A stretch of 7,462 nt of DNA from an uncultured Chitinophagales bacterium (GTDB lineage: Bacteria; Bacteroidota; Bacteroidia; Chitinophagales; Chitinophagaceae). Position 1 is the stretch's first letter, and each line of letters starts with the position of its first letter. The notes beneath the pieces were generated by a model, which saw nothing but the letters and a program-made list of their open reading frames with translations, ran no database searches and was not told where the DNA came from. The position numbers were made by a program, and so were the translations under genes. Location: contig CAMPIQ010000168.1 of NCBI GenBank assembly GCA_946886475.1, forward strand, positions 1 to 7,462, written 5' to 3'. Below are positions 1 to 6,460 of this stretch, piece by piece.

Positions 1-27
1 CATATTAGATCAAGGAGGAATCCGGGG

Positions 28-152
28 TAAATGGTTGAAACCATTAATCCAGATCCGAGATATCAATTTAGCCCACGGTTAAAACCGTGGGCTATGGATC
101 AAATCCATTTCAATTTGAAAATATAATTCAGGCTGAATATCAACAAAGTTGA
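28..152. repeat. Array of consecutive short inverted repeats (REP-like)
   Basis: Six inverted repeats lie in this non-coding stretch, five of them almost touching. They are AATGGTT/GA/AACCATT (30-45), the 12-base-arm hairpin at 69-94, ATGGAT/CAA/ATCCAT (94-108), TTTCAA/T/TTGAAA (108-120), ATTCAG/G/CTGAAT (126-138) and TCAAC/AAA/GTTGA (140-152). From 69 to 152 nearly every base belongs to a palindrome. The first two share the tip GGTTnAAACC. The arrangement resembles REP or palindromic elements mobilised by Y1 (IS200-like or RAYT) transposases, but no transposase is in the window, so that identity is inference. A folded RNA or a composite terminator for cysS, which ends at 272 on the minus strand, is the alternative. 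The palindromes are seen directly. Confidence 0.65.
69..94. repeat. Strong perfect hairpin, 12-base arms
   Basis: The arms TAGCCCACGGTT (69-80) and AACCGTGGGCTA (83-94) are exactly complementary around AA, giving a GC-rich stem far stronger than anything else in the window. Neither strand has a T-run after the stem, so it is not a textbook intrinsic terminator. It lies about 180 bases past the cysS stop and could still affect the 3' end of that transcript. It is more likely the core of a dispersed palindromic repeat. Confidence 0.85.
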
Positions 153-271
153 AAACAGGCCATTGAATAAACTCCCTGTACTGCACTAGTGACGGATATT
201 TTGAATTTTCAATTCCGGTCTGTTATTCAACCTTCATCACTCCTTGTTCCTTGTTCGATATTCCGCAATAT
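153..271. other. Non-coding spacer downstream of cysS
   Basis: No gene is supported here. The stretch holds TTGAA/TT/TTCAA (201-212), a long-range complementary pair TTGAATAA (163-170) and TTATTCAA (223-230), and a 7-base tandem repeat TCCTTGT x2 (241-254). No GC-rich stem followed by T's is seen after the cysS stop, so the end of that transcript is not visible. Confidence 0.5.
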
Positions 272-1783
272 TCATATCTGTGTCCAGCTCATTTCTCCAT
301 CTTTCTCATCCTTCAGCTGAATACCCGCATCGGCCAGTGCATTCCTGATCCTGTCGGATGTTGCCCAGTCCTTTTTGGCCCTTGCTTCCTTCCTAAGGTC
401 GATGAGTACCTGCATGGCTCCTTTAAGCCGGTCATTGCCGTTATCAGATTCGGGCTTTAACCCAAGTATATCTTCAATAAATATTTTCATTTTGCTTTGA
501 AGCAATTCGAATACCTGAGGGTTTATGGCGTCTGCTGCAATAGTTTTATCTTTTAAAGAATTGATCACCGGCACCAGTTCAAACATATTTGCCAGAACCT
601 TGGCCGTACTGAAATCATCATTCATGAATTCCTCAAGTTCATTGAGAAGCTTCATTATTTTCTGATCGAGTACGGAAGGGTTTTCATTCTTTACCGGACC
701 GGCTTTTGCCAGGCCAGGAATTTCACCTGCTGTTTTAAGCCATCCATAAGCGTCCATTAATCTTTTCAATCCTTTTTCAGCAGCCATCAACGCATCATTG
801 CTGAAGTCGAGCGTACTGCGGTAATGCGTTTGAAGGATAAAAAAGCGAATGGTCATAGGAGAAAAAGCTTTTTCGAGCAATGGATGATCGCCACTGAACA
901 ATTCCGTTAGTTTGATCACATTGTTATAGCTCTTTCCCATTTTGCGGCCATTGATGGTGATCATGTTATTATGGATCCAGTATCTTACCGGTGCCACATG
1001 ATTACATATTGTGCTTTGTGCGATCTCACTTTCATGATGAGGAAAAAGCAGGTCCATGCCACCACCATGAATGTCAAATTGCTTTCCAAGATATTTTGTA
1101 CTCATTGCGGAGCACTCAATATGCCAACCCGGAAAACCTTCGCCCCAGGGGCTTTTCCATCGCATGATGTGTTCGGGAGGAGCCGCTTTCCATAAAGCAA
1201 AATCCGTTTTATTCTTTTTTTCTTCCTGGCCTTCCAGATCGCGTGTTGTTGTAAGCAGGTCTTCAATGATCCTTCCGCTCAGTTTTCCATACTCATGACC
1301 TTCAGCATATTTTTTAACATCAAAATATACGCTTCCGTTCTTTTCATATGCATATCCGGCCTTAATGATCTCCTCTATCATGCTGATCTGTTCAACAATA
1401 TGACCCGTTGCCGTTGGCTCTATGCTTGGCTCAAGGCAATTAAATCTATTCATAGCCCAATGAAAAAGATTGGTGTACTTCTGCACCAGTTCCATTGGTT
1501 CCAGCTTTTCAATAACTGCTTTTGTTGATATCTTATCTACCGCCTCACGGCCTTCTTCTTCAAAATGACCGGCATCGGTAATATTGCGCACATACCTCAC
1601 TTTGTATCCGAGGTGCATAAGGTAGCGGAAGATCACATCAAAGGTGATATAGGGTCTTGCATGTCCCAGGTGGCTTTCGCCACTTACCGTAGGTCCGCAC
1701 ACATACATTCCCACATGACCGGCTACCAATGGCGAAAATGTTTCCTTATCCCTGATGTATGAATTGTATACTGTGAGACTCAT
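272..1783 (-). CDS. cysS: Cysteine--tRNA ligase (CysRS)
   Basis: This cytosolic class I aminoacyl-tRNA synthetase charges tRNA-Cys with cysteine using ATP. The 503-residue protein is complete. The HIGH-type motif is HLGH (38-41) and the KMSKS loop reads KMGKS (281-285). The four expected zinc ligands that select cysteine are C29, C224, H249 and E253, with the last three spaced as in E. coli CysRS (25 and 4 residues). Between C29 and C224 it is about 14 residues longer than E. coli, with a charged insert near 183-195. The C-terminal helical anticodon-binding part runs from about 330 to 503, including the DWATSDRIR segment typical of the family. The ATG at 1783 gives the standard MxLxVYNS N-terminus. 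No Shine-Dalgarno is seen; a TATTTTTG box sits 4 bases before the start. It is the last gene of the minus-strand series, 126 bases after the EEP gene. Confidence 0.98.
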   Translation of the reverse strand: MSLTVYNSYIRDKETFSPLVAGHVGMYVCGPTVSGESHLGHARPYITFDVIFRYLMHLGYKVRYVRNITDAGHFEEEGREAVDKISTKAVIEKLEPMELVQKYTNLFHWAMNRFNCLEPSIEPTATGHIVEQISMIEEIIKAGYAYEKNGSVYFDVKKYAEGHEYGKLSGRIIEDLLTTTRDLEGQEEKKNKTDFALWKAAPPEHIMRWKSPWGEGFPGWHIECSAMSTKYLGKQFDIHGGGMDLLFPHHESEIAQSTICNHVAPVRYWIHNNMITINGRKMGKSYNNVIKLTELFSGDHPLLEKAFSPMTIRFFILQTHYRSTLDFSNDALMAAEKGLKRLMDAYGWLKTAGEIPGLAKAGPVKNENPSVLDQKIMKLLNELEEFMNDDFSTAKVLANMFELVPVINSLKDKTIAADAINPQVFELLQSKMKIFIEDILGLKPESDNGNDRLKGAMQVLIDLRKEARAKKDWATSDRIRNALADAGIQLKDEKDGEMSWTQI

Positions 1784-1787
1784 AGCA

Positions 1788-1795
1788 CAAAAATA
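1788..1795 (-). promoter_or_regulatory. Bacteroidota-type -7 box of cysS
   Basis: The minus strand reads TATTTTTG, an exact match to the Bacteroidota -7 consensus TAnnTTTG, followed by TGCT and the cysS ATG. Transcription from it would start at or within a few bases of the start codon, giving a leaderless or nearly leaderless mRNA. No TTG -33 element is visible at the usual 17-23 base distance, so the assignment rests on the -7 box and its position. Confidence 0.45.
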
Positions 1796-1797
1796 CA

Positions 1798-1826
1798 GGC
1801 CATTGGGCCATTAGCCATGGTCATTT
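1798..1826. repeat. Degenerate 7-8 base repeat in the cysS upstream spacer
   Basis: About four imperfect units of the pattern RGYCATT follow one another: GGCCATT, GGGCCATT, AGCCATG, GTCATTT. They lie just upstream of the putative cysS -7 box, where a -33 element or regulator site would be expected. The units are too degenerate to assign a function. Confidence 0.4.
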
Positions 1827-1909
1827 AGCCCCGTTATTTGATTTTTGATATTTTCTTGGTTAAAAAAATGAAAGTTTCACTTAAGAGATCCGCCTGGACT
1901 AATGGGCTA

Positions 1910-3022
1910 TTATTTCAATGCAAAATCGCCAACAAGCATATAATGATCCGAATAATTACGGACCACCCGGTTGAATTGCCTGATAGCAATATCTTTAGTT
2001 ACAAACATATAATCTATGCGAAGCGTGGGGGCTATGTAAGAGAATGTTTTGCCTACACCAAACCCCGTAGCAAGAAAAGCATCTTTCAGCTCATTACCCT
2101 TAACGGTAAAATAGGTGTAGCTGTTAGGGACGTCATTAAAATCGCCGGTCAGGATAAAGGGATGGGGTGATCTGCTAACTTCTTCTTTAAGGATATTGGC
2201 CTGGGTAGAGCGGTGTATGACACCATTCCTGAGTTTTGCAAAAATGCTTTTTGAATTTTCTACCATCCTGTCATCTGTTTTCTTAATGCTTTCAATATTT
2301 TCAAAATCCTGTTTGCGGAACCTTACCGACTGGAGGTGGGTTGTGTATATTCTCATAGTATCAGAATCAGATACAACGTCCGCATAGATCAATGCTTCAG
2401 GTATGCTGGGTTTTGGAAAACGGATCATTCCGCTGTCAATTATCGGCAGTCTTGAAAAAATGGCTGAACCCGTCCATTGTTCATCTCCATCATCATCCCA
2501 TGAATAGAAAAAATAAGGATAGCCAAGTTCCTTCATTACATGACCCAGGTTGTTGTAATAAACAGTATCGGTGGAAGTGAAGAATTCCTGTAGACAAAGA
2601 ACATCTGCATTCTGTTCCTTGATAAGGTCCATCATCTTTAATCTTGTCTGGCTGCCTTTGTTATTATTGCGCTTCCATTCCGTGAACCTGGCCACATTCC
2701 ATTGAACCACTCTTAATACATCCGGGGGTTTATCGTAATCAAATTTGTCGGGAATATGAAAAGCAAAAAAAACGGAAATGCTTTTCCAGCCAATCAGCAT
2801 AACTACAAGGGATATAAAAACATATGCCGGTTTGAAAACAAGCCAGAAGAATACGAAAGCCATGAGCGTAACAATAATAAAAGCAAAACCCAGACCTATC
2901 AGCGAGATCATCCACCAGTTTTTGGGATCCAGATAGGGAGCCAGGCAGGCCAGGAGAAACATCACGGCCACCATAATATTGATAGAAAGAAAAATGATTC
3001 TTGTAATGCGCCTGTATTTCAT
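1910..3022 (-). CDS. Membrane-anchored endonuclease/exonuclease/phosphatase-fold hydrolase
   Basis: This is a metal-dependent phosphoesterase of the EEP superfamily (exonuclease III, DNase I and sphingomyelinase fold); its substrate cannot be read from sequence. From ATG 3022 it has 370 residues. Three hydrophobic helices (about 9-29, 38-62, 65-87) precede the catalytic domain (about 102-370). The expected active-site motifs are present: N109 in QWNVARF, E146 in LCLQEFF, H229 in YTTHLQS, D294 and N296 in TGDFND, D337 in RIDYM, and the terminal S358-D359-H360. The basic N-terminus (MKYRR) and odd helix number place the catalytic domain outside the cytoplasm. A GTG at 3055 extends the frame by 11 residues, but ATG 3022 gives the more natural membrane-protein N-terminus and the GTG lies inside an inverted repeat. 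It follows the rhomboid pair after a 165-base gap. Confidence 0.88.
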   Translation of the reverse strand: MKYRRITRIIFLSINIMVAVMFLLACLAPYLDPKNWWMISLIGLGFAFIIVTLMAFVFFWLVFKPAYVFISLVVMLIGWKSISVFFAFHIPDKFDYDKPPDVLRVVQWNVARFTEWKRNNNKGSQTRLKMMDLIKEQNADVLCLQEFFTSTDTVYYNNLGHVMKELGYPYFFYSWDDDGDEQWTGSAIFSRLPIIDSGMIRFPKPSIPEALIYADVVSDSDTMRIYTTHLQSVRFRKQDFENIESIKKTDDRMVENSKSIFAKLRNGVIHRSTQANILKEEVSRSPHPFILTGDFNDVPNSYTYFTVKGNELKDAFLATGFGVGKTFSYIAPTLRIDYMFVTKDIAIRQFNRVVRNYSDHYMLVGDFALK

Positions 3023-3041
3023 TTGATAGTTACAATGAATT

Positions 3042-3083
3042 AATACACAATACACGAATTACGTGTATAAAAGCATAACGTGT
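3042..3083. promoter_or_regulatory. Direct and inverted repeats upstream of the EEP gene
   Basis: AATACAC is repeated in tandem (3042-3048, 3049-3055). ATACACG (3050-3056) and CGTGTAT (3062-3068) form a perfect inverted repeat around AATTA. ACGTGT occurs twice in the same direction (3061-3066, 3078-3083). The cluster lies 20-60 bases before the EEP start at 3022, where an operator or promoter would be expected. No clear TAnnTTTG box accompanies it. A regulatory role is inference from position and symmetry. Confidence 0.35.
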
Positions 3084-3187
3084 GCTTAAAATTAAAACGA
3101 ATGAAATGGAAATCAAGTATGGGAACCGTCAATCTACAGTCAGTGTTTATGGAACTGTAGCAGGTGCGGTATTGCTGATTCACATCA

Positions 3188-4126
3188 TCACAACTTATCC
3201 TCCTGACTTGCTCTCTTCAGCAATTCCTTTTCATCTTCTGTAAGTGAATGGTATCCTTTCTGGTTGATCTTATCCAGCAGTTCATCTATTTTTTGTTGCG
3301 TAATGAGCGGGGATTTGGAATAAGGCTTTACCCTCGACTTATAAAATAATTGTGACTTTACAACCTTACCTTTTTTTGGTTTATCCGGATTAAAAAGATC
3401 ATTCGCCCAGTCATAAAGATCATTCATCCACATGCTCCAGTCATAACCTCTCTTCATCATTGCCATAAATACAAATCCCATAAAACCACCTGCAATATGA
3501 GCGATCCTACCTCCTGCATTGTTCTCCGGTATCATGGCCATATCCAGAACCAGGTAAACAACTGTTATGATCCAGATGGGGATGCCGCCATTCAACATCT
3601 GGAAGATTTTGTAATTAGGCGCAAGTGTGGTTACGCCAATTGCAATGGCCATAATGCCGGCAGAAGCTCCAAGCATCCTGGTTTCTGTGGAGAGCTGGGC
3701 TTCTAAAGGTGGAATAAAATTAAAGGCCAGCATATAGGCTACTGCTCCTGCCAATGCTCCATAAATAAAAATGGGAATGATCTTGCGATTGCCAGTCAGG
3801 TCCTGTAAAATATAGCCAAAGGCCCAAAGCCATAAAAGGTTCCCTACTATATGCCAAACACTGGAAGTATCGTGTACAACCATGTAAGAAAAAAGCGTCC
3901 ATGGCCTGGATAAAAATGTATCCCAGTCAGCTGGAAGTGTCACCCAATTCAGAAACCCACGGGTAAATACCACCATGCCCTGGTCGCCCTCACTGAAATA
4001 ATAAATCACTTTAATAAATGCCAGGATCACAAAAACGATCAGGTTGATGGCAATAAGCATGGTAAGTGCATTTCCATCCTGGCCTATGGTAAGCCGCGGC
4101 CTGTTTTGTTGCTGATAATAACTCAT
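3188..4126 (-). CDS. Rhomboid family intramembrane serine protease with cytosolic C-terminal extension
   Basis: This inner-membrane protease would cleave transmembrane substrates within the bilayer. The 312-residue protein has six hydrophobic segments (about 23-44, 91-107, 116-136, 152-169, 182-198, 207-224). The catalytic dyad is visible: S155 in LGASAG on the fourth helix and H210 in IAHIAGG on the sixth. H92 and N96 form the HxxxN motif of the second helix (oxyanion-site residues in GlpG), and the first loop carries RPWTLFSYMVVH (74-85). After the last helix comes a basic linker (about 246-275), then a compact charged helical segment (about 277-308, with KINQKGYHSLTEDEKELL) that resembles the DUF6576 tail of Bacteroidota rhomboids. 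It starts 35 bases after the other rhomboid gene, so co-transcription is likely. Substrates are unknown. Confidence 0.93.
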   Translation of the reverse strand: MSYYQQQNRPRLTIGQDGNALTMLIAINLIVFVILAFIKVIYYFSEGDQGMVVFTRGFLNWVTLPADWDTFLSRPWTLFSYMVVHDTSSVWHIVGNLLWLWAFGYILQDLTGNRKIIPIFIYGALAGAVAYMLAFNFIPPLEAQLSTETRMLGASAGIMAIAIGVTTLAPNYKIFQMLNGGIPIWIITVVYLVLDMAMIPENNAGGRIAHIAGGFMGFVFMAMMKRGYDWSMWMNDLYDWANDLFNPDKPKKGKVVKSQLFYKSRVKPYSKSPLITQQKIDELLDKINQKGYHSLTEDEKELLKRASQEDKL

Positions 4127-4161
4127 GGTGTTAATCTAAAAACTGCAATTTATCTGCCACG

Positions 4162-4809
4162 TTAATAAAATTTCCGGCGGTTGGTTTTGTTCCATATCAA
4201 TACCAGGATAAAGCCGGTGAGCGCCCCACCCAGGTGGGCAAAATGGGCAATGCTGCCGCCACCGGAAATTCCACCAAAAAGATCAATGGCTGCCAGTCCT
4301 ATTACTGCCCATTTTGCCTTGACAGGAATAGGGATGAACATAAAATACAATTCGGTATTTGGAAAAAGATAAGCAAAGGCGGCGAAAATTCCCATCACTG
4401 CACCGGAGGCACCAATGGCTGCTGAAAAATCATTTGTAAAGTATTGAACAGCCAGGTGGGCGGCAGCGGCACCTACTCCGCAAGCCAGGTAGAACAATAA
4501 AAATCTTTTTGGGCCCCATACATTTTCCAACACCCTGCCAAACATGAACAAACCAAACATATTAAAAAGAATATGAAAGAAAACGATCCCTCCTCCCATA
4601 TTATACGCGGAATGGGCAAACATGTGGGTAGCGATCTGGTAAGGTTCAAAAAAAGGAGTTTGCAGGGGATAGAGCGCCAGCTTCATGGTGAGGCCGGTAC
4701 CCTGTTTATCAAAAATCAATTGCGCTACCCAAACCAGTACATTAATAATGATCAGATTTTTTACGATCGGTGGAAAACTATTGGGCCTGTAATATCTGAA
4801 ATCGCTCAT
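4162..4809 (-). CDS. Rhomboid family intramembrane serine protease, minimal six-helix form
   Basis: This second intramembrane protease has 215 residues and little beyond the six-helix core. Hydrophobic segments lie at about 18-33, 75-92, 102-122, 130-149, 156-178 and 186-206. The dyad is S135 in IGASGAVMG and H192 in FAHLGGALTG. H79 and N83 supply the HxxxN motif, and ATHMFAHS (60-67) matches the conserved part of the first loop. The C-terminus is a short basic tail (NKTNRRKFY) likely to stay in the cytoplasm. The start follows the rlmD stop by only 7 bases (AAAAGAG), which suggests coupled expression. It is too diverged from the next gene to be a recent duplicate: the loops, helix sequences and tails differ throughout. 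Confidence 0.94.
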   Translation of the reverse strand: MSDFRYYRPNSFPPIVKNLIIINVLVWVAQLIFDKQGTGLTMKLALYPLQTPFFEPYQIATHMFAHSAYNMGGGIVFFHILFNMFGLFMFGRVLENVWGPKRFLLFYLACGVGAAAAHLAVQYFTNDFSAAIGASGAVMGIFAAFAYLFPNTELYFMFIPIPVKAKWAVIGLAAIDLFGGISGGGSIAHFAHLGGALTGFILVLIWNKTNRRKFY

Positions 4810-4816
4810 CTCTTTT

Positions 4817-6223
4817 TTATTTACGTTTTAACTGAACAACATTTTCAATATGATGGGTATGCGGGAACATATCCACCGGTTGCACTTTAGTTACTTCATA
4901 TTTCTCATCCAGTATGGCCAGGTCCCTTGCCTGGGTAGCCGGATTACAACTCACATATACCACAAGGGGCGCATCTATCTCCAGTATCTTTCTTGTCAGC
5001 TTTTCATGCATGCCTGCACGGGGAGGATCGGTGATGATAACATCCGGAGTTCCATGCTGCGCAAAAAATTCATCATTGCAAATATCTATAACATCACCGG
5101 CAACAAAGTCTGCATGACCTATATTATTCAGCAAAGCATTTTCTTTCGCATCTTTTATGGCTTCCTCAATCAGTTCCACTCCAACAATCTTTCCTGCTTC
5201 ACGGCTACAAAAGATTCCTATACTTCCTGTTCCGCAATAAAGATCATATACTGTCTGCGTGCCGCTAAGTTCAGCAAATTCGCGGGTGATCCGGTAAAGC
5301 TTTTCCCCTTGTTTTGTGTTGGTCTGAAAAAATGATTTAGGTCCTATCTTAAACTGAAAATCTTCCAGCCTTTCCAGCACATAACCCTTTCCTGTATAAG
5401 TAACGGGTTCAAGATCAAAAATAGAATCGTTCCACTTTGTATTAACCGTATACACAATAGTGGTGATCTGGGGAAAACGATCCTTTATAAATTCAAGGAC
5501 CAGGTTTCTTTTTTTCTCATTGTCTTCTCCAAATACAATATTGGCCATCACTTCTCCTGTGGTACAGATGCGCATCTGCAAATTGCGCAGAAAGCCACGA
5601 TGTTCTCGGTAATCATAAAAACTCAGTTGATGTTCCCAGGCAAAATCGCGCAGAACATTTCTAATTTCATTGGTGGGTTCGGGCTGAAGCCAGCATTTTT
5701 CAATATTGACGATCTTATCAAAAAAACCTTTTGCATGAAAACCCAGTACATTTCTTAAACTCTTTTCACGGTCTGTTTTATCAAAACTCCCATAAGGAAG
5801 AAATTCTTTGGTGCTAAAAGTATATTCCAGCTTATTACGGTAGAACTTATCCTCAGGAGCTCCTGCTATCGGCATCATTTCCGGTAACCGGATCTTTCCG
5901 ATGCGGGTGAGGTTATCGTATACCTGCTGTTGCTTATATTGCAATTGTTTTTCATAACTGAGCATCTGCCACTGGCATCCTCCGCAAACCCCAAAATGCT
6001 GGCAGAAGGGTTCCACCCTTTCGGTTGAGTAGGAATGAAAATGTACAGGGTAGCCTTCGGCCCAGTCTTTTTTATTTTTGGATAACCTCACATCCACCAG
6101 GTCGCCCGGCACCACATTTTCAATAAAAACCACTTTACCGTCTCTTCTCGCCAGTGATTTTCCTTCAGCAGCGTAATTTTCCACTAAAACAGCTTCGAGA
6201 ATGATGTTCTTGTTTTTTCTCAC
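4817..6223 (-). CDS. rlmD: 23S rRNA (uracil-5-)-methyltransferase, RlmD type
   Basis: This cytosolic SAM-dependent enzyme of the TrmA/RumA family makes 5-methyluridine in 23S rRNA, most likely at U1939. Numbering is from GTG 6223 (468 residues). A TRAM-type RNA-binding domain spans about 8-64. C74, C80, C83 and C177 match the 4Fe-4S ligand pattern of E. coli RlmD (C-x5-C-x2-C, then a distant C). The methyltransferase part has FFQTN (Q300), the SAM motif DLYCGTGSIG (from 327), DPPR (399-402), the nucleophile C426 in SCNPAT, and E460 in FPHTHHIE as the general base. The frame extends to a GTG at 6283, adding 20 residues that do not look like family sequence; GTG 6223 gives a normal start (VRKNKNIILE) with a TACTTTTA box 5 bases ahead. 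It heads the minus-strand series, divergent from the gene at 6461. A related site such as U747 cannot be excluded. Confidence 0.94.
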   Translation of the reverse strand: MRKNKNIILEAVLVENYAAEGKSLARRDGKVVFIENVVPGDLVDVRLSKNKKDWAEGYPVHFHSYSTERVEPFCQHFGVCGGCQWQMLSYEKQLQYKQQQVYDNLTRIGKIRLPEMMPIAGAPEDKFYRNKLEYTFSTKEFLPYGSFDKTDREKSLRNVLGFHAKGFFDKIVNIEKCWLQPEPTNEIRNVLRDFAWEHQLSFYDYREHRGFLRNLQMRICTTGEVMANIVFGEDNEKKRNLVLEFIKDRFPQITTIVYTVNTKWNDSIFDLEPVTYTGKGYVLERLEDFQFKIGPKSFFQTNTKQGEKLYRITREFAELSGTQTVYDLYCGTGSIGIFCSREAGKIVGVELIEEAIKDAKENALLNNIGHADFVAGDVIDICNDEFFAQHGTPDVIITDPPRAGMHEKLTRKILEIDAPLVVYVSCNPATQARDLAILDEKYEVTKVQPVDMFPHTHHIENVVQLKRK

Positions 6224-6228
6224 AGGCG

Positions 6229-6236
6229 TAAAAGTA
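6229..6236 (-). promoter_or_regulatory. Possible -7 box of rlmD
   Basis: The minus strand reads TACTTTTA, one base off TAnnTTTG, 5 bases before the GTG at 6223. The layout is the same as for cysS. It supports 6223 as the start, because a box here would lie inside the coding region if translation began at 6283. No -33 element is evident. Confidence 0.3.
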
Positions 6237-6448
6237 AAGGATTCCCTGTCACGCCCCTTCCCCGTTGAAAAGCAAGGCTGCACCTCCTGGTTTTTTTAAC
6301 ATTCCAATCAGCATCGTCATAGTCTGGCGATTGCGTTTGTAACAGGACTTTCAGCATAACTCAATGACACTAACCTGAATGGAACATTGCTTCGCCTAAA
6401 AGAATCTTAAATATCCCTTTCCTGCTTAGAGGTCAGTTCCCTTTCACT

Positions 6449-6456
6449 TATTTTTA
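6449..6456 (+). promoter_or_regulatory. Possible -7 box of the divergent gene
   Basis: The plus strand reads TATTTTTA, one base off TAnnTTTG, followed by TGCA and the ATG at 6461. The string TATTTTT-n-TGC-n-ATG is nearly identical to the cysS start region. No convincing -33 TTG is seen. The rest of the divergent spacer (6284-6448) shows no other feature. Confidence 0.35.
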
Positions 6457-6460
6457 TGCA

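Noticed and set aside
1..30. Tail of a plus-strand gene ending in TAA at 28-30
   Set aside because: Nine codons are too few to support a gene, and the composition merges into the repeat region.
1..152. Left-edge repeats as a CRISPR array
   Set aside because: The units are different palindromes of different lengths without identical direct repeats or regular spacers.
1862..1879. TGAAAGTTTCA next to a run of seven A's, as a minus-strand terminator after the EEP gene
   Set aside because: The T-run is present on the minus strand, but the stem is AT-rich and, with a realistic loop, only about 3 pairs remain.
2756..3043. 95-residue plus-strand open frame
   Set aside because: It is antisense to the membrane helices of the EEP gene; the hydrophilic low-complexity product is what an antisense reading of hydrophobic codons gives.
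3101..3160. 19-residue plus-strand frame starting MKWKSSMG
   Set aside because: Very short, no ribosome-binding signal or promoter box, and no recognisable sequence.
3134..3160. Inverted repeat CTACAGT/ACTGTAG as a terminator for the rhomboid pair
   Set aside because: Only 7-base arms with a 13-base loop and no T-run on the minus strand afterwards.
4850..5335. 161-residue plus-strand open frame
   Set aside because: It lies fully antisense to the catalytic part of rlmD, which has every family motif; the antisense product shows no recognisable domain.
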